This document shows positions 16,226-26,494 of a stretch of 48,202 nucleotides of DNA, piece by piece. Source of the stretch: Streptomyces sp. BV286 (GTDB lineage: Bacteria > Actinomycetota > Actinomycetes > Streptomycetales > Streptomycetaceae). Location of the stretch: positions 1 through 48,202 of the forward strand of contig NZ_JAHRIB010000026.1 of the NCBI RefSeq assembly GCF_019090165.1, written 5' to 3'. Every line of letters starts with the position of its first letter. Position 1 is the stretch's first letter. The position numbers and the translations under genes were made by a program. The notes beneath the pieces are model-generated. The model had not been told where the DNA came from. It did not search any database and saw only the letters and a program-made list of their open reading frames with translations.

Positions 16226-17097
16226 CCCGGTACGCGCTGCGGGCGGCCTCACTGGCGGCCGCCCTGGGGCTGTGGCAGCTGCTGACCAGCCTGAACATCG
16301 ACCTGTGGCTGCGCTTCTCGCAGTTCCCCACGGTCGCCGACGTGGCCCGTACGTTCGCCGACCGCCTGGCCGGCCCCGACTACTGGACCGACCTCACCGA
16401 CAGCCTCACCCGGATCCTCACCGGCTTCCTGCTCGCGGCCGTCCTGGGAGTCGCGACGGGCGTGCTCGTGGCACGCTCGCGCCTCGCCGAGGACCTGCTC
16501 GGCCCGCTGCTGGAGGTCATCCGCCCGATCCCGGCCATCGCCCTCGTCCCCGTCGCGATCCTCCTCTTCCCCTCCAACGAACAGGGCATCGTCTTCATCA
16601 CCTTCACGGCGGCCTACTTCCCGGTCCTGGTCTCCGCCCGGCACGCGGTCCGGGCCCTGGCCCCCGCCTGGGAGGAGGCGGTACGCACGATGGGCGGCGG
16701 CCGGTGGAGGATTCTCGGCTCGGTCGTCCTGCCGGGTGCCCTGCCCGGCATCTTCGGCGGCCTCTCGGTCGGCATCGGTGTCTCGTGGATCTGTGTCATC
16801 TCCGCCGAGATGATCTCCGGCCAGTACGGCGTCGGCTACCGCACCTGGCAGGACTACACCGTGGTCGACTACCCCGGCGTCTTCGTCGGCATGGTGACCA
16901 TCGGAGTGCTGGGCTGGCTCACCTCCACGGCCGTGGAACTGCTGGGCCGCCGCCTGACCCACTGGCTGCCTCGCACCTCCTACGTGCCCGGAGCGCGCAC
17001 CCGGACACCGAAGGGCGCCCCGCCCGCCGGCCCCTCCCCCACCACCGGCCGCACCACCGGCCGCACCGAGGAGGCGCGCGATGAGCACCTCGTCTGA
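16222..17097 (+). CDS. ABC importer permease (SsuC/TauC/NrtB type)
   Basis: 291 aa from GTG 16222, which overlaps the lipoprotein stop by 4 nt (GTGA). The N-terminal TM helix (LAAALGLWQLLTSLNI) and a run of further helices match the BPD_transp_1 fold. EEAVRTMGGGRWRILGSVVL then PGALPGIFGG is the EAA loop that docks the ATPase, and SAEMISGQYGVGYRTWQDY is typical of the sulfonate/nitrate branch. The C-terminal ~40 residues are a Pro/Thr/Arg tail that overlaps the ATPase start by 17 nt. It forms the membrane channel of the importer with the lipoprotein and ATPase. Confidence 0.93.
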   Translation: MTRYALRAASLAAALGLWQLLTSLNIDLWLRFSQFPTVADVARTFADRLAGPDYWTDLTDSLTRILTGFLLAAVLGVATGVLVARSRLAEDLLGPLLEVIRPIPAIALVPVAILLFPSNEQGIVFITFTAAYFPVLVSARHAVRALAPAWEEAVRTMGGGRWRILGSVVLPGALPGIFGGLSVGIGVSWICVISAEMISGQYGVGYRTWQDYTVVDYPGVFVGMVTIGVLGWLTSTAVELLGRRLTHWLPRTSYVPGARTRTPKGAPPAGPSPTTGRTTGRTEEARDEHLV

Positions 17098-17878
17098 GAC
17101 CCGGACCTCCACCGGTACGGCACCGGTCCGGGCGCCCGCACCGGTGCGCGGCACCCGGCTCACCCTCCGCTCGGCCACGCTCGGCCGCCCGGACGCCACC
17201 GCCCTGGACCGCGTCGACCTGGACGTCGCCCCCGGCGAGATCCTCACCGTCGTGGGCCCCTCGGGCTGCGGCAAGTCGACCCTGCTGCGCACCCTGGCCG
17301 GACTGCTGCCGCCCCTGGCCGGAACGGCGGAGCAGGACGGCGTGCGCATCGACGAACCTGCGGCGGACCGTGCCCTGGTCTTCCAGGAGGACGCCCTGCT
17401 CCCCTGGCGCACCCTGCGAGCGAACGTCGAACTGCCCCTGGCCATCCAGGGGTTGTCACGCGGTGAACGCAGGCGCCAGGCCGAGTCCTGGCTCGGCCGC
17501 GTCCAACTCGCCGACCGGTCGGGACAGTTGCCGCACCACGTCTCCGGGGGCCAGCGCCAGCGCGCGCAACTGGCCCGAGCGCTCGCCCCGGGCCCGCGTG
17601 CGGTCCTGATGGACGAGCCGTTCGGCGCCCTCGACGCCCAGACCCGGGCCGGCATGCAGGACCTGCTGGTGGAGGTGCTGCACGGCACGGGCGCGACCGT
17701 CGTCTTCGTCACCCATGACGTGGACGAGGCCCTGTTCCTCGGGGACCGCGTGGCGCTTCTCGGCTCCGGCCGGCTGACCGCCGTGCGCGAGGTGCCCCGT
17801 CCGCGCGACCGTACCGCGCACGACGACCCGGCGCGGGTGGCCCTGCGGCGCGAAGTCCTCGCTTCTCTCAGCACCTGA
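17081..17878 (+). CDS. ABC importer ATPase (SsuB/TauB type)
   Basis: 265 aa. Walker A is GPSGCGKST, Q-loop VFQEDALLPWRT, signature VSGGQRQR, Walker B AVLMDEPFGALD, H-loop VFVTHDVDEAL. The QEDALLPW form of the Q-loop is characteristic of nitrate/sulfonate/taurine ATPases. GGAGGCGCGCG precedes the ATG within the end of the permease gene, so translation is coupled. The flavoprotein gene begins 11 nt after the stop. It energises uptake of the unknown substrate. Confidence 0.94.
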   Translation: MSTSSETRTSTGTAPVRAPAPVRGTRLTLRSATLGRPDATALDRVDLDVAPGEILTVVGPSGCGKSTLLRTLAGLLPPLAGTAEQDGVRIDEPAADRALVFQEDALLPWRTLRANVELPLAIQGLSRGERRRQAESWLGRVQLADRSGQLPHHVSGGQRQRAQLARALAPGPRAVLMDEPFGALDAQTRAGMQDLLVEVLHGTGATVVFVTHDVDEALFLGDRVALLGSGRLTAVREVPRPRDRTAHDDPARVALRREVLASLST

Positions 17879-17889
17879 AAGGCACCCTG

Positions 17890-20850
17890 GTGGACACCCC
17901 GGACACCCGTGACACCCTCCTGGAGATTCCCGCCCTCGGTGACGCCGAGGAGCTCTCCTGCGACGTCCTCGTCATCGGCGGCGGCACGGCCGGCACGATG
18001 GCGGCGCTGACCGCCGCCGAGCACGGGGCCGACGTGCTGCTGCTGGAGAAGGCACACGTGCGGCACTCCGGCGCGCTCGCCATGGGCATGGACGGCGTCA
18101 ACAACGCGGTCATTCCCGGCCGCGCCGAACCCGACGACTACGTCGCCGAGATCACCCGCGCCAACGACGGCATCGTCGACCAGTCCACCGTGCGCCAGAC
18201 CGCGACCCGCGGCTTCGCGATGGTCCAGCGGCTGGAGTCGTACGGGGTGAAGTTCGAGAAGGACGAGTACGGCGAGTACGCGGTCCGCCAGGTCCACCGG
18301 TCCGGCTCGTACGTGCTGCCGATGCCCGAGGGCAAGGACGTGAAGAAGGTCCTCTACCGGCAGCTGCGGCGGCGCGAGATGCGCGAACGCATCCGGATCG
18401 AGAACCGCGTGATGCCGGTGCGTGTCCTGACGGACGGGGGCCGCGCGGTGGGCGCCGCGGGCTTCAACACCCGCACCGGGCAGTTCGTCACCGTCCGCGC
18501 GGGCGCGGTGATCCTGGCAACCGGCGCCTGCGGCCGTCTCGGCCTGCCCGCCTCGGGCTACCTCTACGGCACGTACGAGAACCCCACCAACGCCGGTGAC
18601 GGTTACGCCATGGCCTACCACGCCGGCGCCGAGCTCACCGGCATCGAGTGCTTCCAGATCAACCCGCTGATCAAGGACTACAACGGCCCCGCCTGCGCGT
18701 ACGTCGCCAACCCCTTCGGCGGTTACCAGGTCAACCGGCACGGCGAACGCTTCGTCGACTCCGACTACTGGTCGGGCCAGATGATGGCGGAGTTCGCCGC
18801 GGAGGTCGCCTCGGACCGGGGCCCGGTCTACCTGAAACTCAGCCATCTCCCCGAGGAGTCGATCTCCTCGCTGGAGTCGATCCTGCACTCCACCGAGCGG
18901 CCCACGCGCGGCACCTTCCACGCCGGACGCGGCCACGACTACCGCACCCACGACGTCGAGATGCACATCTCCGAGATCGGCCTGTGCGGCGGGCACTCGG
19001 CTTCCGGCGTACGCGTCGACGACCACGCGCGTACGACCGTGCCGGGGCTGTACGCCGCCGGGGACCTGGCGTGCGTCCCGCACAACTACATGATCGGCGC
19101 GTTCGTCTTCGGGGACCTCGCGGGGGCGGACGCCGCCCAGTACCGCGCCCACGAAGGCGAGTTGCCCCAGGATCAGCTGCGCGAGGCGCACGAGCTGATC
19201 TACCGCCCGTTGCGCAACCCGGAGGGACCGCCGCAGCCCCAGGTCGAGTACAAGCTCCGCCGCTTCGTGAACGACTACGTGGCCCCGCCCAAGTCCGGTG
19301 CCCGGCTGTCGCTCGCCCTGGAGTCCTTCGAGCGGATGCGTACGGACATCTCCGAGATGGGCGGGCGCACCCCGCACGAGCTGATGCGGTGCGCGGAGGT
19401 CACCTTCATCCGCGACTGCGCGGAGATGGCGGCCCGCGCCTCGCTGGCCCGCACGGAATCCCGCTGGGGCCTCTACCACGACCGCACGGACCATCCCGCG
19501 CGCGACGACTCCTCCTGGTTCCACCACCTCGACCTGCACAAGTCCCCCTCCGGTTCGATGGAGTTCACCGCTCGTCCCGTCGCTCCCTACGCCGTCCCCG
19601 TCGACGGTTTCGCCCCGGTCGGCGGGTCCTCCCGGTACATCGGTGAGGTCCACCCGGAGGGCGTCGCCACGGCGGGCGCACGGGACGCGGCACCGGTCGC
19701 GACCCGACCGACCACCCCCGAGACGCCCGAAACCGATACCGATACCGGCACCGACACCGGGGCTTCCGGCACCGAATCCGGCGCGGCCGCCGACGCCTCG
19801 CCGAGGCTCCTGGCACTTCTCGCCCTCGCCGAGGAGGAGCCCGAACTCGACTTGGTCCGGCCCTACTTGACCGACCCGGATCCCGCCCTCAGGAGGGCGG
19901 CCGTCACCGTCCTCACCGAGACCGCCCCCGCCGGCACGGGACCGGCGCTGGCCACCGCTCTCGCCGACACCGACCGTGCCGTGCGCGCCGCCGCCGCGGC
20001 CTCCCTGCGTGAACTCGTCGAGACGCTCACGCCCGAACCGGCCCTGCGCGCCCCCCTCACGCAGGCCCTCGCCCAACCCGACCCCGTCGTCCGGGCCGCC
20101 GCTCTCGACGTCCTGCGAGCCCTGCGGCTGGGCGACGCCGATCTCTTCGCCCCCGCGCTGGACGACCCCGACACCTCGGTCCGCATCGAAGCGGTCCGGG
20201 CGCTGGTCTCCGTCGACGCGGCCCACGCCCTGGCCCTCGCGGCGGCCGACCACTCCCGCGAGGTCCGGGTGACCGTGGCCAAGGCCCTGGCCACGGTGGG
20301 CCCGGACCGCGAAACGACCGCAGCCGCCGCCGGTCCCAGGCCCGCCCCGGGGGTCGGAGCTGCCACCGGCACCGGATCCGATGTCGTCCTCGCGGCGCTC
20401 GACCGTCTCACCGAGGACCCGGATGCCCTGGTCCGCGGTGCCGCCTTCGCCGCGCTGGCCGGCACGGGTTGCCCCACGCCGCTGGCCACTCGTGCCGTCC
20501 ACGCCCAGACCGACCCCGCCTGGCAGGTCCGGGCCGGCGCCGCCACCGCGCTGTCCGCGGCGGACGCCGAGACCGCCGTGCCGACCCTCGCCAAGGCCCT
20601 GGGCGATCCGAACGCGGACGTCCGGAAGGCCGCGGTCCTGGCACTCGTCCGGCACACCGCACCCGTGGACACCAAGCCCGTGGACACAGAGCCCGTGGAC
20701 CCCGAGTCCGTGGACACCAGCTCTTCAGCCGCCTCGGCCGCCTTGGGCGCCGATGCCGCCCGGGCAGCCCTCGCCACGGCCACGACGGACTCGGACGCCG
20801 ACGTCAGGGCGTACGCCTCACGAGCCCTGCGCCGCGTGGAAGCTCCGTGA
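17890..20850 (+). CDS. AprA-like FAD oxidoreductase fused to HEAT repeats
   Basis: 986 aa, GTG start. Residues ~20-590 form a fumarate reductase/adenylylsulfate reductase-type flavoprotein: FAD loop VIGGGTAG (28-35), LLLEKAHVRHSGALAMGMDG with VNN after it (the AprA-like second FAD contact), GAVILATGACGR, and GGHSASGVRVDDH with His369 in the place of the catalytic-site His, then VPGLYAAGDLA. A low-complexity Thr/Asp/Gly linker (about 600-636) leads to ~350 residues of HEAT-like helical repeats (DPDPALRRAAVTVL, DPDTSVRIEAVRAL, DPNADVRKAAVLAL and others), which usually bind proteins. The paired ferredoxin (14564) and importer imply a redox reaction on the imported compound, perhaps reversible oxidation/reduction of a sulfur oxyanion. 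The reaction itself is inference. Classical AprA has no HEAT domain. Confidence 0.92.
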   Translation: MDTPDTRDTLLEIPALGDAEELSCDVLVIGGGTAGTMAALTAAEHGADVLLLEKAHVRHSGALAMGMDGVNNAVIPGRAEPDDYVAEITRANDGIVDQSTVRQTATRGFAMVQRLESYGVKFEKDEYGEYAVRQVHRSGSYVLPMPEGKDVKKVLYRQLRRREMRERIRIENRVMPVRVLTDGGRAVGAAGFNTRTGQFVTVRAGAVILATGACGRLGLPASGYLYGTYENPTNAGDGYAMAYHAGAELTGIECFQINPLIKDYNGPACAYVANPFGGYQVNRHGERFVDSDYWSGQMMAEFAAEVASDRGPVYLKLSHLPEESISSLESILHSTERPTRGTFHAGRGHDYRTHDVEMHISEIGLCGGHSASGVRVDDHARTTVPGLYAAGDLACVPHNYMIGAFVFGDLAGADAAQYRAHEGELPQDQLREAHELIYRPLRNPEGPPQPQVEYKLRRFVNDYVAPPKSGARLSLALESFERMRTDISEMGGRTPHELMRCAEVTFIRDCAEMAARASLARTESRWGLYHDRTDHPARDDSSWFHHLDLHKSPSGSMEFTARPVAPYAVPVDGFAPVGGSSRYIGEVHPEGVATAGARDAAPVATRPTTPETPETDTDTGTDTGASGTESGAAADASPRLLALLALAEEEPELDLVRPYLTDPDPALRRAAVTVLTETAPAGTGPALATALADTDRAVRAAAAASLRELVETLTPEPALRAPLTQALAQPDPVVRAAALDVLRALRLGDADLFAPALDDPDTSVRIEAVRALVSVDAAHALALAAADHSREVRVTVAKALATVGPDRETTAAAAGPRPAPGVGAATGTGSDVVLAALDRLTEDPDALVRGAAFAALAGTGCPTPLATRAVHAQTDPAWQVRAGAATALSAADAETAVPTLAKALGDPNADVRKAAVLALVRHTAPVDTKPVDTEPVDPESVDTSSSAASAALGADAARAALATATTDSDADVRAYASRALRRVEAP
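20662..20721. repeat. 15-bp tandem repeat inside the HEAT region
   Basis: Four 15-bp units (20662, 20677, 20692, 20707), each beginning CCCGTGGACAC or a close variant, encode repeated Pro-Val-Asp-Thr. They interrupt the last two HEAT repeats with a flexible loop. Confidence 0.85.
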
Positions 20851-20853
20851 CAC

Positions 20854-20878
20854 GAGGCCCGTGTACCGCACGGGCCTC
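20854..20878 (+). terminator. Perfect 10-bp hairpin ending the redox/ABC operon
   Basis: GAGGCCCGTG (20854-20863) and CACGGGCCTC (20869-20878) pair perfectly around TACCG, four bases after the flavoprotein stop. It marks the end of the 13.7-20.9 kb transcription unit. Confidence 0.75.
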
Positions 20879-20911
20879 ACACAGAGCACCGAGCACGAAG
20901 CACCAAGCACT

Positions 20912-20953
20912 GACCACCGACCACCGACCACCGACCACCGACCACCGACCACC
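20912..20953. repeat. Six perfect 7-bp tandem repeats (GACCACC)
   Basis: Six head-to-tail copies of GACCACC, preceded by looser GAGCACC/AAGCACC units from about 20885. They fill the gap between the flavoprotein and recQ stops. A simple-sequence repeat, likely length-variable between strains. Confidence 0.9.
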
Positions 20954-21038
20954 GACCGAGGCAACCACCCGAAGAGCTTCCGAGATGCGCCTCCGCCCGG
21001 GCGGATTCCGAAGGGGCCGCCTCCGCCGACGGGGCTGC

Positions 21039-23060
<2,022 letters not shown>

Positions 23061-23131
23061 CGTCCCGTCCCCCGTACGTCGTGCCTCGACCACTGCGTCC
23101 ACGATAGGGGTCCGCACCGACAGCCCCAGGG

Positions 23132-23140
23132 TTATCCACA
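23132..23140. promoter_or_regulatory. Consensus DnaA box upstream of recQ
   Basis: TTATCCACA is an exact match to the classical DnaA box, about 70 bp before the recQ start. It is single in this gap. DnaA can regulate repair genes through such sites, but a chance match is also possible. Confidence 0.35.
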
Positions 23141-23193
23141 GGCTGCGACGGAACATCTGCGGAACGCATCCGCCGATGCCGTCTCGAAAACGC

Positions 23194-23264
23194 CTCGGGC
23201 CCCGGTTCCCAACGGAACCGGGGCCCGAGAACCACGCCGCCGGCGGACGGTGACGTCCGCCGGC
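23194..23264 (-). terminator. Tandem terminators after nuoN
   Basis: On the minus strand, after the nuoN stop (23272), comes a perfect 10-bp hairpin (arms 23239-23248 and 23255-23264, GCCGGCGGAC). A perfect 16-bp hairpin with a 4-nt loop follows (arms 23194-23209 and 23214-23229), then GCGTTTTC. The second, with its T-run, is a textbook intrinsic terminator and closes the nuo operon. Confidence 0.85.
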
Positions 23265-23271
23265 CCCGCCG

Positions 23272-24921
23272 TCAGCGGACGAAGACGCCCGCCTGCCCTG
23301 CCAGATCGAGGAAGTACTGCGGTGCGACACCGAGCACCAGGGTGACCGCCACACCCACCGCGATGGCCGTCATCGTCAGGGGCGACGGCACGGCGACCGT
23401 CGGTCCCTCCGGGCGCGGCTCGCTGAAGAACATCAGCACGATCACGCGGATGTAGAAGAACGCCGCGATGGCCGACGAGATCACACCGACCACGACCAGT
23501 GAGCCCGCGCCGCCCTCGGCCGCCGCCTTGAACACGGCGAACTTGCCCGAGAACCCTGAGGTCAGCGGGATGCCCGCGAAGGCCAGCAGGAAGACCGCGA
23601 ACACGGCCGCCACCAGCGGCGACCTGCGCCCGAGGCCGGCCCACTTGGACAGGTGCGTGGCCTCGCCGCCCGCGTCCCGTACGAGGGTGACCACCGCGAA
23701 CGCGCCGATCGTCACGAAGGAGTACGCGCCCAGGTAGAAGAGCACCGACGAGACACCGTCCGGCGTGGTCGCGATGACACCCGCGAGGATGAATCCCGCG
23801 TGCGCGATCGACGAGTACGCGAGGAGGCGCTTGATGTCGGTCTGGGTGATCGCGACGATCGCGCCGCCCAGCATGGTGACGACCGCGACGCCCATCATCA
23901 CCGGCCGCCAGTCCCAGCGCAGGCCCGGCAGTACGACGTACAGCAGCCGCAGCAGCGCGCCGAACGCGGCCACCTTGGTCGCCGCGGCCATGAAGCCGGT
24001 CACCGGGGTCGGCGCGCCCTGGTAGACGTCCGGGGTCCACATGTGGAACGGCACGGCGCCGACCTTGAACAGCAGGCCCATGACGACCATCGCGGCGCCG
24101 ATGAGCAGCAGCGCGTCGTTGCCCATGGTGTCGGCGAGCGCGGGGTTGACCGTCTCGACCGTGCCGTCGACGACCTGCGCGATCGTGGCGTACGACACCG
24201 AACCGGCGTAGCCGTAGAGCAGGGCGATGCCGAAGAGGGTGAACGCGGACGCGAAGGCGCCGAGCAGGAAGTACTTGACCGCGGCCTCCTGCGACATGAT
24301 CCGCTTGCGGCGGGCCACGGCGCACAGCAGGTAGAGCGGCAGCGAGAAGACTTCCAGTGCGATGAACAGCGTCAGCAGGTCGTTCGCCGACGGGAAGACG
24401 AGCATGCCGCCGATCGCGAAGAGCAGCAGCGGGAACACCTCGGTGGTGGTGAACCCGGCCTTGACCGCGGACTTCTCACTGTCGCTGCCCGGCACGGACG
24501 CGGCCTGCGCGGCGAACGAGTCGACGCGGTTGCCGTGCGCCACCGGGTCGAGGCGCCGCTCGGCGAACGTGAACACGCCGAGCACACCGGCCAGCAGGAT
24601 CGTGCCCTGAAGGAACAGCGAGGGTCCGTCCACCGCGATGGCGCCCATCGCGGCGACGCCGGCCTTCGTGGTGCCGTATCCGCTCGCCGCGAGTCCCACG
24701 ACCGCGGCGAAGGCGGCGGCGAGGGCGACGACGGACACGAAGAGCTGGACGTAGTAGCGGGACTTGCGGGGCACGAAGGCCTCGACCAAAATCCCGATGA
24801 TCGCCGCTCCGATGACGATCAGGGTGGGCGACAGCTGCCCGTACTCGATGTTCGGCGCGTCGATCTTGTCGATCGGATCCGCCGCCATTGTCCACAGGCT
24901 GTGGACGGCTGTTGCGCTCAC
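23272..24921 (-). CDS. nuoN: NADH-quinone oxidoreductase subunit N
   Basis: 549 aa, GTG start overlapping the nuoM stop by 4 nt (ATG 24888 is an alternative). A polytopic proton-channel subunit of the antiporter-like family, the one nearest the K/A/J/H part of complex I. About 14 helices are visible. The diagnostic core is [57 protein letters not shown] and [18 protein letters not shown], with the conserved Lys residues inside membrane segments that carry protons. An insertion around [15 protein letters not shown] lengthens it over the E. coli protein. Last gene of the operon. Confidence 0.96.
   Translation of the reverse strand: MSATAVHSLWTMAADPIDKIDAPNIEYGQLSPTLIVIGAAIIGILVEAFVPRKSRYYVQLFVSVVALAAAFAAVVGLAASGYGTTKAGVAAMGAIAVDGPSLFLQGTILLAGVLGVFTFAERRLDPVAHGNRVDSFAAQAASVPGSDSEKSAVKAGFTTTEVFPLLLFAIGGMLVFPSANDLLTLFIALEVFSLPLYLLCAVARRKRIMSQEAAVKYFLLGAFASAFTLFGIALLYGYAGSVSYATIAQVVDGTVETVNPALADTMGNDALLLIGAAMVVMGLLFKVGAVPFHMWTPDVYQGAPTPVTGFMAAATKVAAFGALLRLLYVVLPGLRWDWRPVMMGVAVVTMLGGAIVAITQTDIKRLLAYSSIAHAGFILAGVIATTPDGVSSVLFYLGAYSFVTIGAFAVVTLVRDAGGEATHLSKWAGLGRRSPLVAAVFAVFLLAFAGIPLTSGFSGKFAVFKAAAEGGAGSLVVVGVISSAIAAFFYIRVIVLMFFSEPRPEGPTVAVPSPLTMTAIAVGVAVTLVLGVAPQYFLDLAGQAGVFVR
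24888..24908. promoter_or_regulatory. Inverted pair of DnaA-box-like sequences in the nuoN start region
   Basis: TTGTCCACA (24888-24896, the Streptomyces-preferred DnaA box) faces TGTGGACGG (24900-24908) across 3 bp. They lie inside the first codons of nuoN, so coding constraint or chance may explain them. Confidence 0.25.
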
Positions 24922-26489
24922 TTGGCGGCCTCCACGTCGGGCTTCGGGTCTTTCTTGTGCACGTCGGACATGGTCTGTTTGACCGCCGGGTTGACGATGT
25001 CGGTGAGGGGCTTCGGGTAGACGCCGAGGAAGATCAGCAGGGCGATCAGCGGGGCGACCACCGCGAGCTCGCGCACCCTGAGGTCGGGCATGGCCGACAC
25101 CTCGGGCTTCACCGGGCCCGTCATCGTCCGCTGGTAGAGGACGAGGGTGTAGAGCGCGGCGAGGACGATGCCGAAGGTGGCGATGATCCCGATCACCGGA
25201 TAGCGGGCGAACGTACCGACCAGGACCAGGAACTCACTCACGAACGGGGCGAGTCCCGGCAGCGACAGCGTCGCGAGGCTGCCGATCAGGAAGGTGCCGG
25301 CGAGTACCGGTGCGACCTTCTGCACCCCTCCGTAGTCGGCGATCAGGCGCGAGCCCCGCCGCGAGATCAGGAAGCCGGCCACCAGCATCAGTGCGGCGGT
25401 CGAGATCCCGTGGTTGACCATGTAGAGCGTCGCGCCCGACTGCCCCTGGCTGGTCATCGCGAAGATGCCCATGATGATGAAGCCGAAGTGCGAGATCGAC
25501 GCGTACGCCACCAGCCGCTTGATGTCGCGCTGGCCGACCGCGAGCAGCGCCCCGTAGATGATGCTGATCAGGGCGAGTACGAGGATGGCCGGCGTCGCCC
25601 ACTTCGAGGCCTCCGGGAAGAGCTGGAGGCAGAAGCGGAGCATCGCGAAGGTGCCGACCTTGTCGACCACCGCGGTGATCAGTACGGCGACCGGGGCGGT
25701 GGCCTCCCCCATGGCGTTGGGCAGCCAGGTGTGGAGCGGCCACAGGGGCGCCTTCACCGCGAACGCGAAGAAGAAGCCCAGGAAGAGCCATCGTTCGGTG
25801 TTGGTCGCCATGTCCAGCGAGCCGTTGGCCCGGGCCTCGGCGATCTCCTGGAGCGAGAAGTTCCCGGCCACCACGTAGAGGCCGATCACTGCGGCCAGCA
25901 TGATCAGGCCGCCGGCCAGGTTGTAGAGGAGGAACTTCACGGCGGCGTACGAGCGCTGCGCCGCCGCGTGCTCGTCGGATCCCGCGTGGGCCCGGTCTCC
26001 GAAGCCGCCGATGAGGAAGTACATCGGGATGAGCATGGCTTCGAAGAAGATGTAGAAGAGGAAGACGTCGGTGGCCTCGAAGGAGATGATCACCATCGCC
26101 TCGACGCCGAGGATCAGGGCGAAGAAGCCCTGCGTCGGCCGCCAGCGGCTGCTGTGGGTCTCCAGCGGGTCGGCGTCGTGCCAGCCCGCGAGGATCACGA
26201 ACGGGATCAGCAGGGCGGTCAGCGCGATGAGCGCCACCGCGATGCCGTCGACACCCAGCTCGTACCGCACCCCGAAGTCCTTGATCCAGGCGTGCGATTC
26301 GGTGAGCTGGTAGCGGTCACCGTCGGGGTCGAAGCGGACCAGGACGACGACGGCGAGGACGAGCGTGGCGAGGGAGACAAGCAGCGCCAGCCACTTGGCG
26401 GCGGTGCGGCGCGCGGCCGGCACGGCGGCCGTGGCGATCGCCCCGATCGCCGGGAGCGCCGCCGTCGCTGTCAGCAGAGGAAAGGACAT
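24918..26489 (-). CDS. nuoM: NADH-quinone oxidoreductase subunit M
   Basis: 523 aa, ATG, 5 bp after nuoL. Antiporter-like proton-translocating membrane subunit. Landmarks: FFEAMLIPMYFLIGGFGDR (conserved membrane Glu), FAFAVKAPLWPLHTWLPNAM with EATAPVAV after it (the most conserved stretch of the family), IKRLVAYASISHFGFIIMGI and ISTAALMLVAGFLISRRGSR. The hydrophilic C-terminus ends [15 protein letters not shown]. It sits between NuoL and NuoN in the membrane arm. Confidence 0.96.
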   Translation of the reverse strand: MSFPLLTATAALPAIGAIATAAVPAARRTAAKWLALLVSLATLVLAVVVLVRFDPDGDRYQLTESHAWIKDFGVRYELGVDGIAVALIALTALLIPFVILAGWHDADPLETHSSRWRPTQGFFALILGVEAMVIISFEATDVFLFYIFFEAMLIPMYFLIGGFGDRAHAGSDEHAAAQRSYAAVKFLLYNLAGGLIMLAAVIGLYVVAGNFSLQEIAEARANGSLDMATNTERWLFLGFFFAFAVKAPLWPLHTWLPNAMGEATAPVAVLITAVVDKVGTFAMLRFCLQLFPEASKWATPAILVLALISIIYGALLAVGQRDIKRLVAYASISHFGFIIMGIFAMTSQGQSGATLYMVNHGISTAALMLVAGFLISRRGSRLIADYGGVQKVAPVLAGTFLIGSLATLSLPGLAPFVSEFLVLVGTFARYPVIGIIATFGIVLAALYTLVLYQRTMTGPVKPEVSAMPDLRVRELAVVAPLIALLIFLGVYPKPLTDIVNPAVKQTMSDVHKKDPKPDVEAAK

Positions 26490-26494
26490 CGGTA

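Noticed and set aside
12725..20655. Very long minus-strand open frames (over 1000 codons) opposite the redox/ABC operon
   Set aside because: They are antisense shadows: high-GC third positions on the plus strand remove stops on the other. The products are Arg/Gly/Pro-rich with no domains, while the plus-strand genes have full motifs.
23061..23354. N-terminal extension of RecQ
   Set aside because: The extension reads through the nuo terminator hairpins and lacks motifs; the helicase domain starts just after ATG 23060.
24888..24908. Chromosomal replication origin
   Set aside because: Only a few DnaA-like boxes occur, mostly within a gene; dnaA, dnaN and the dense box cluster of a Streptomyces oriC are absent.
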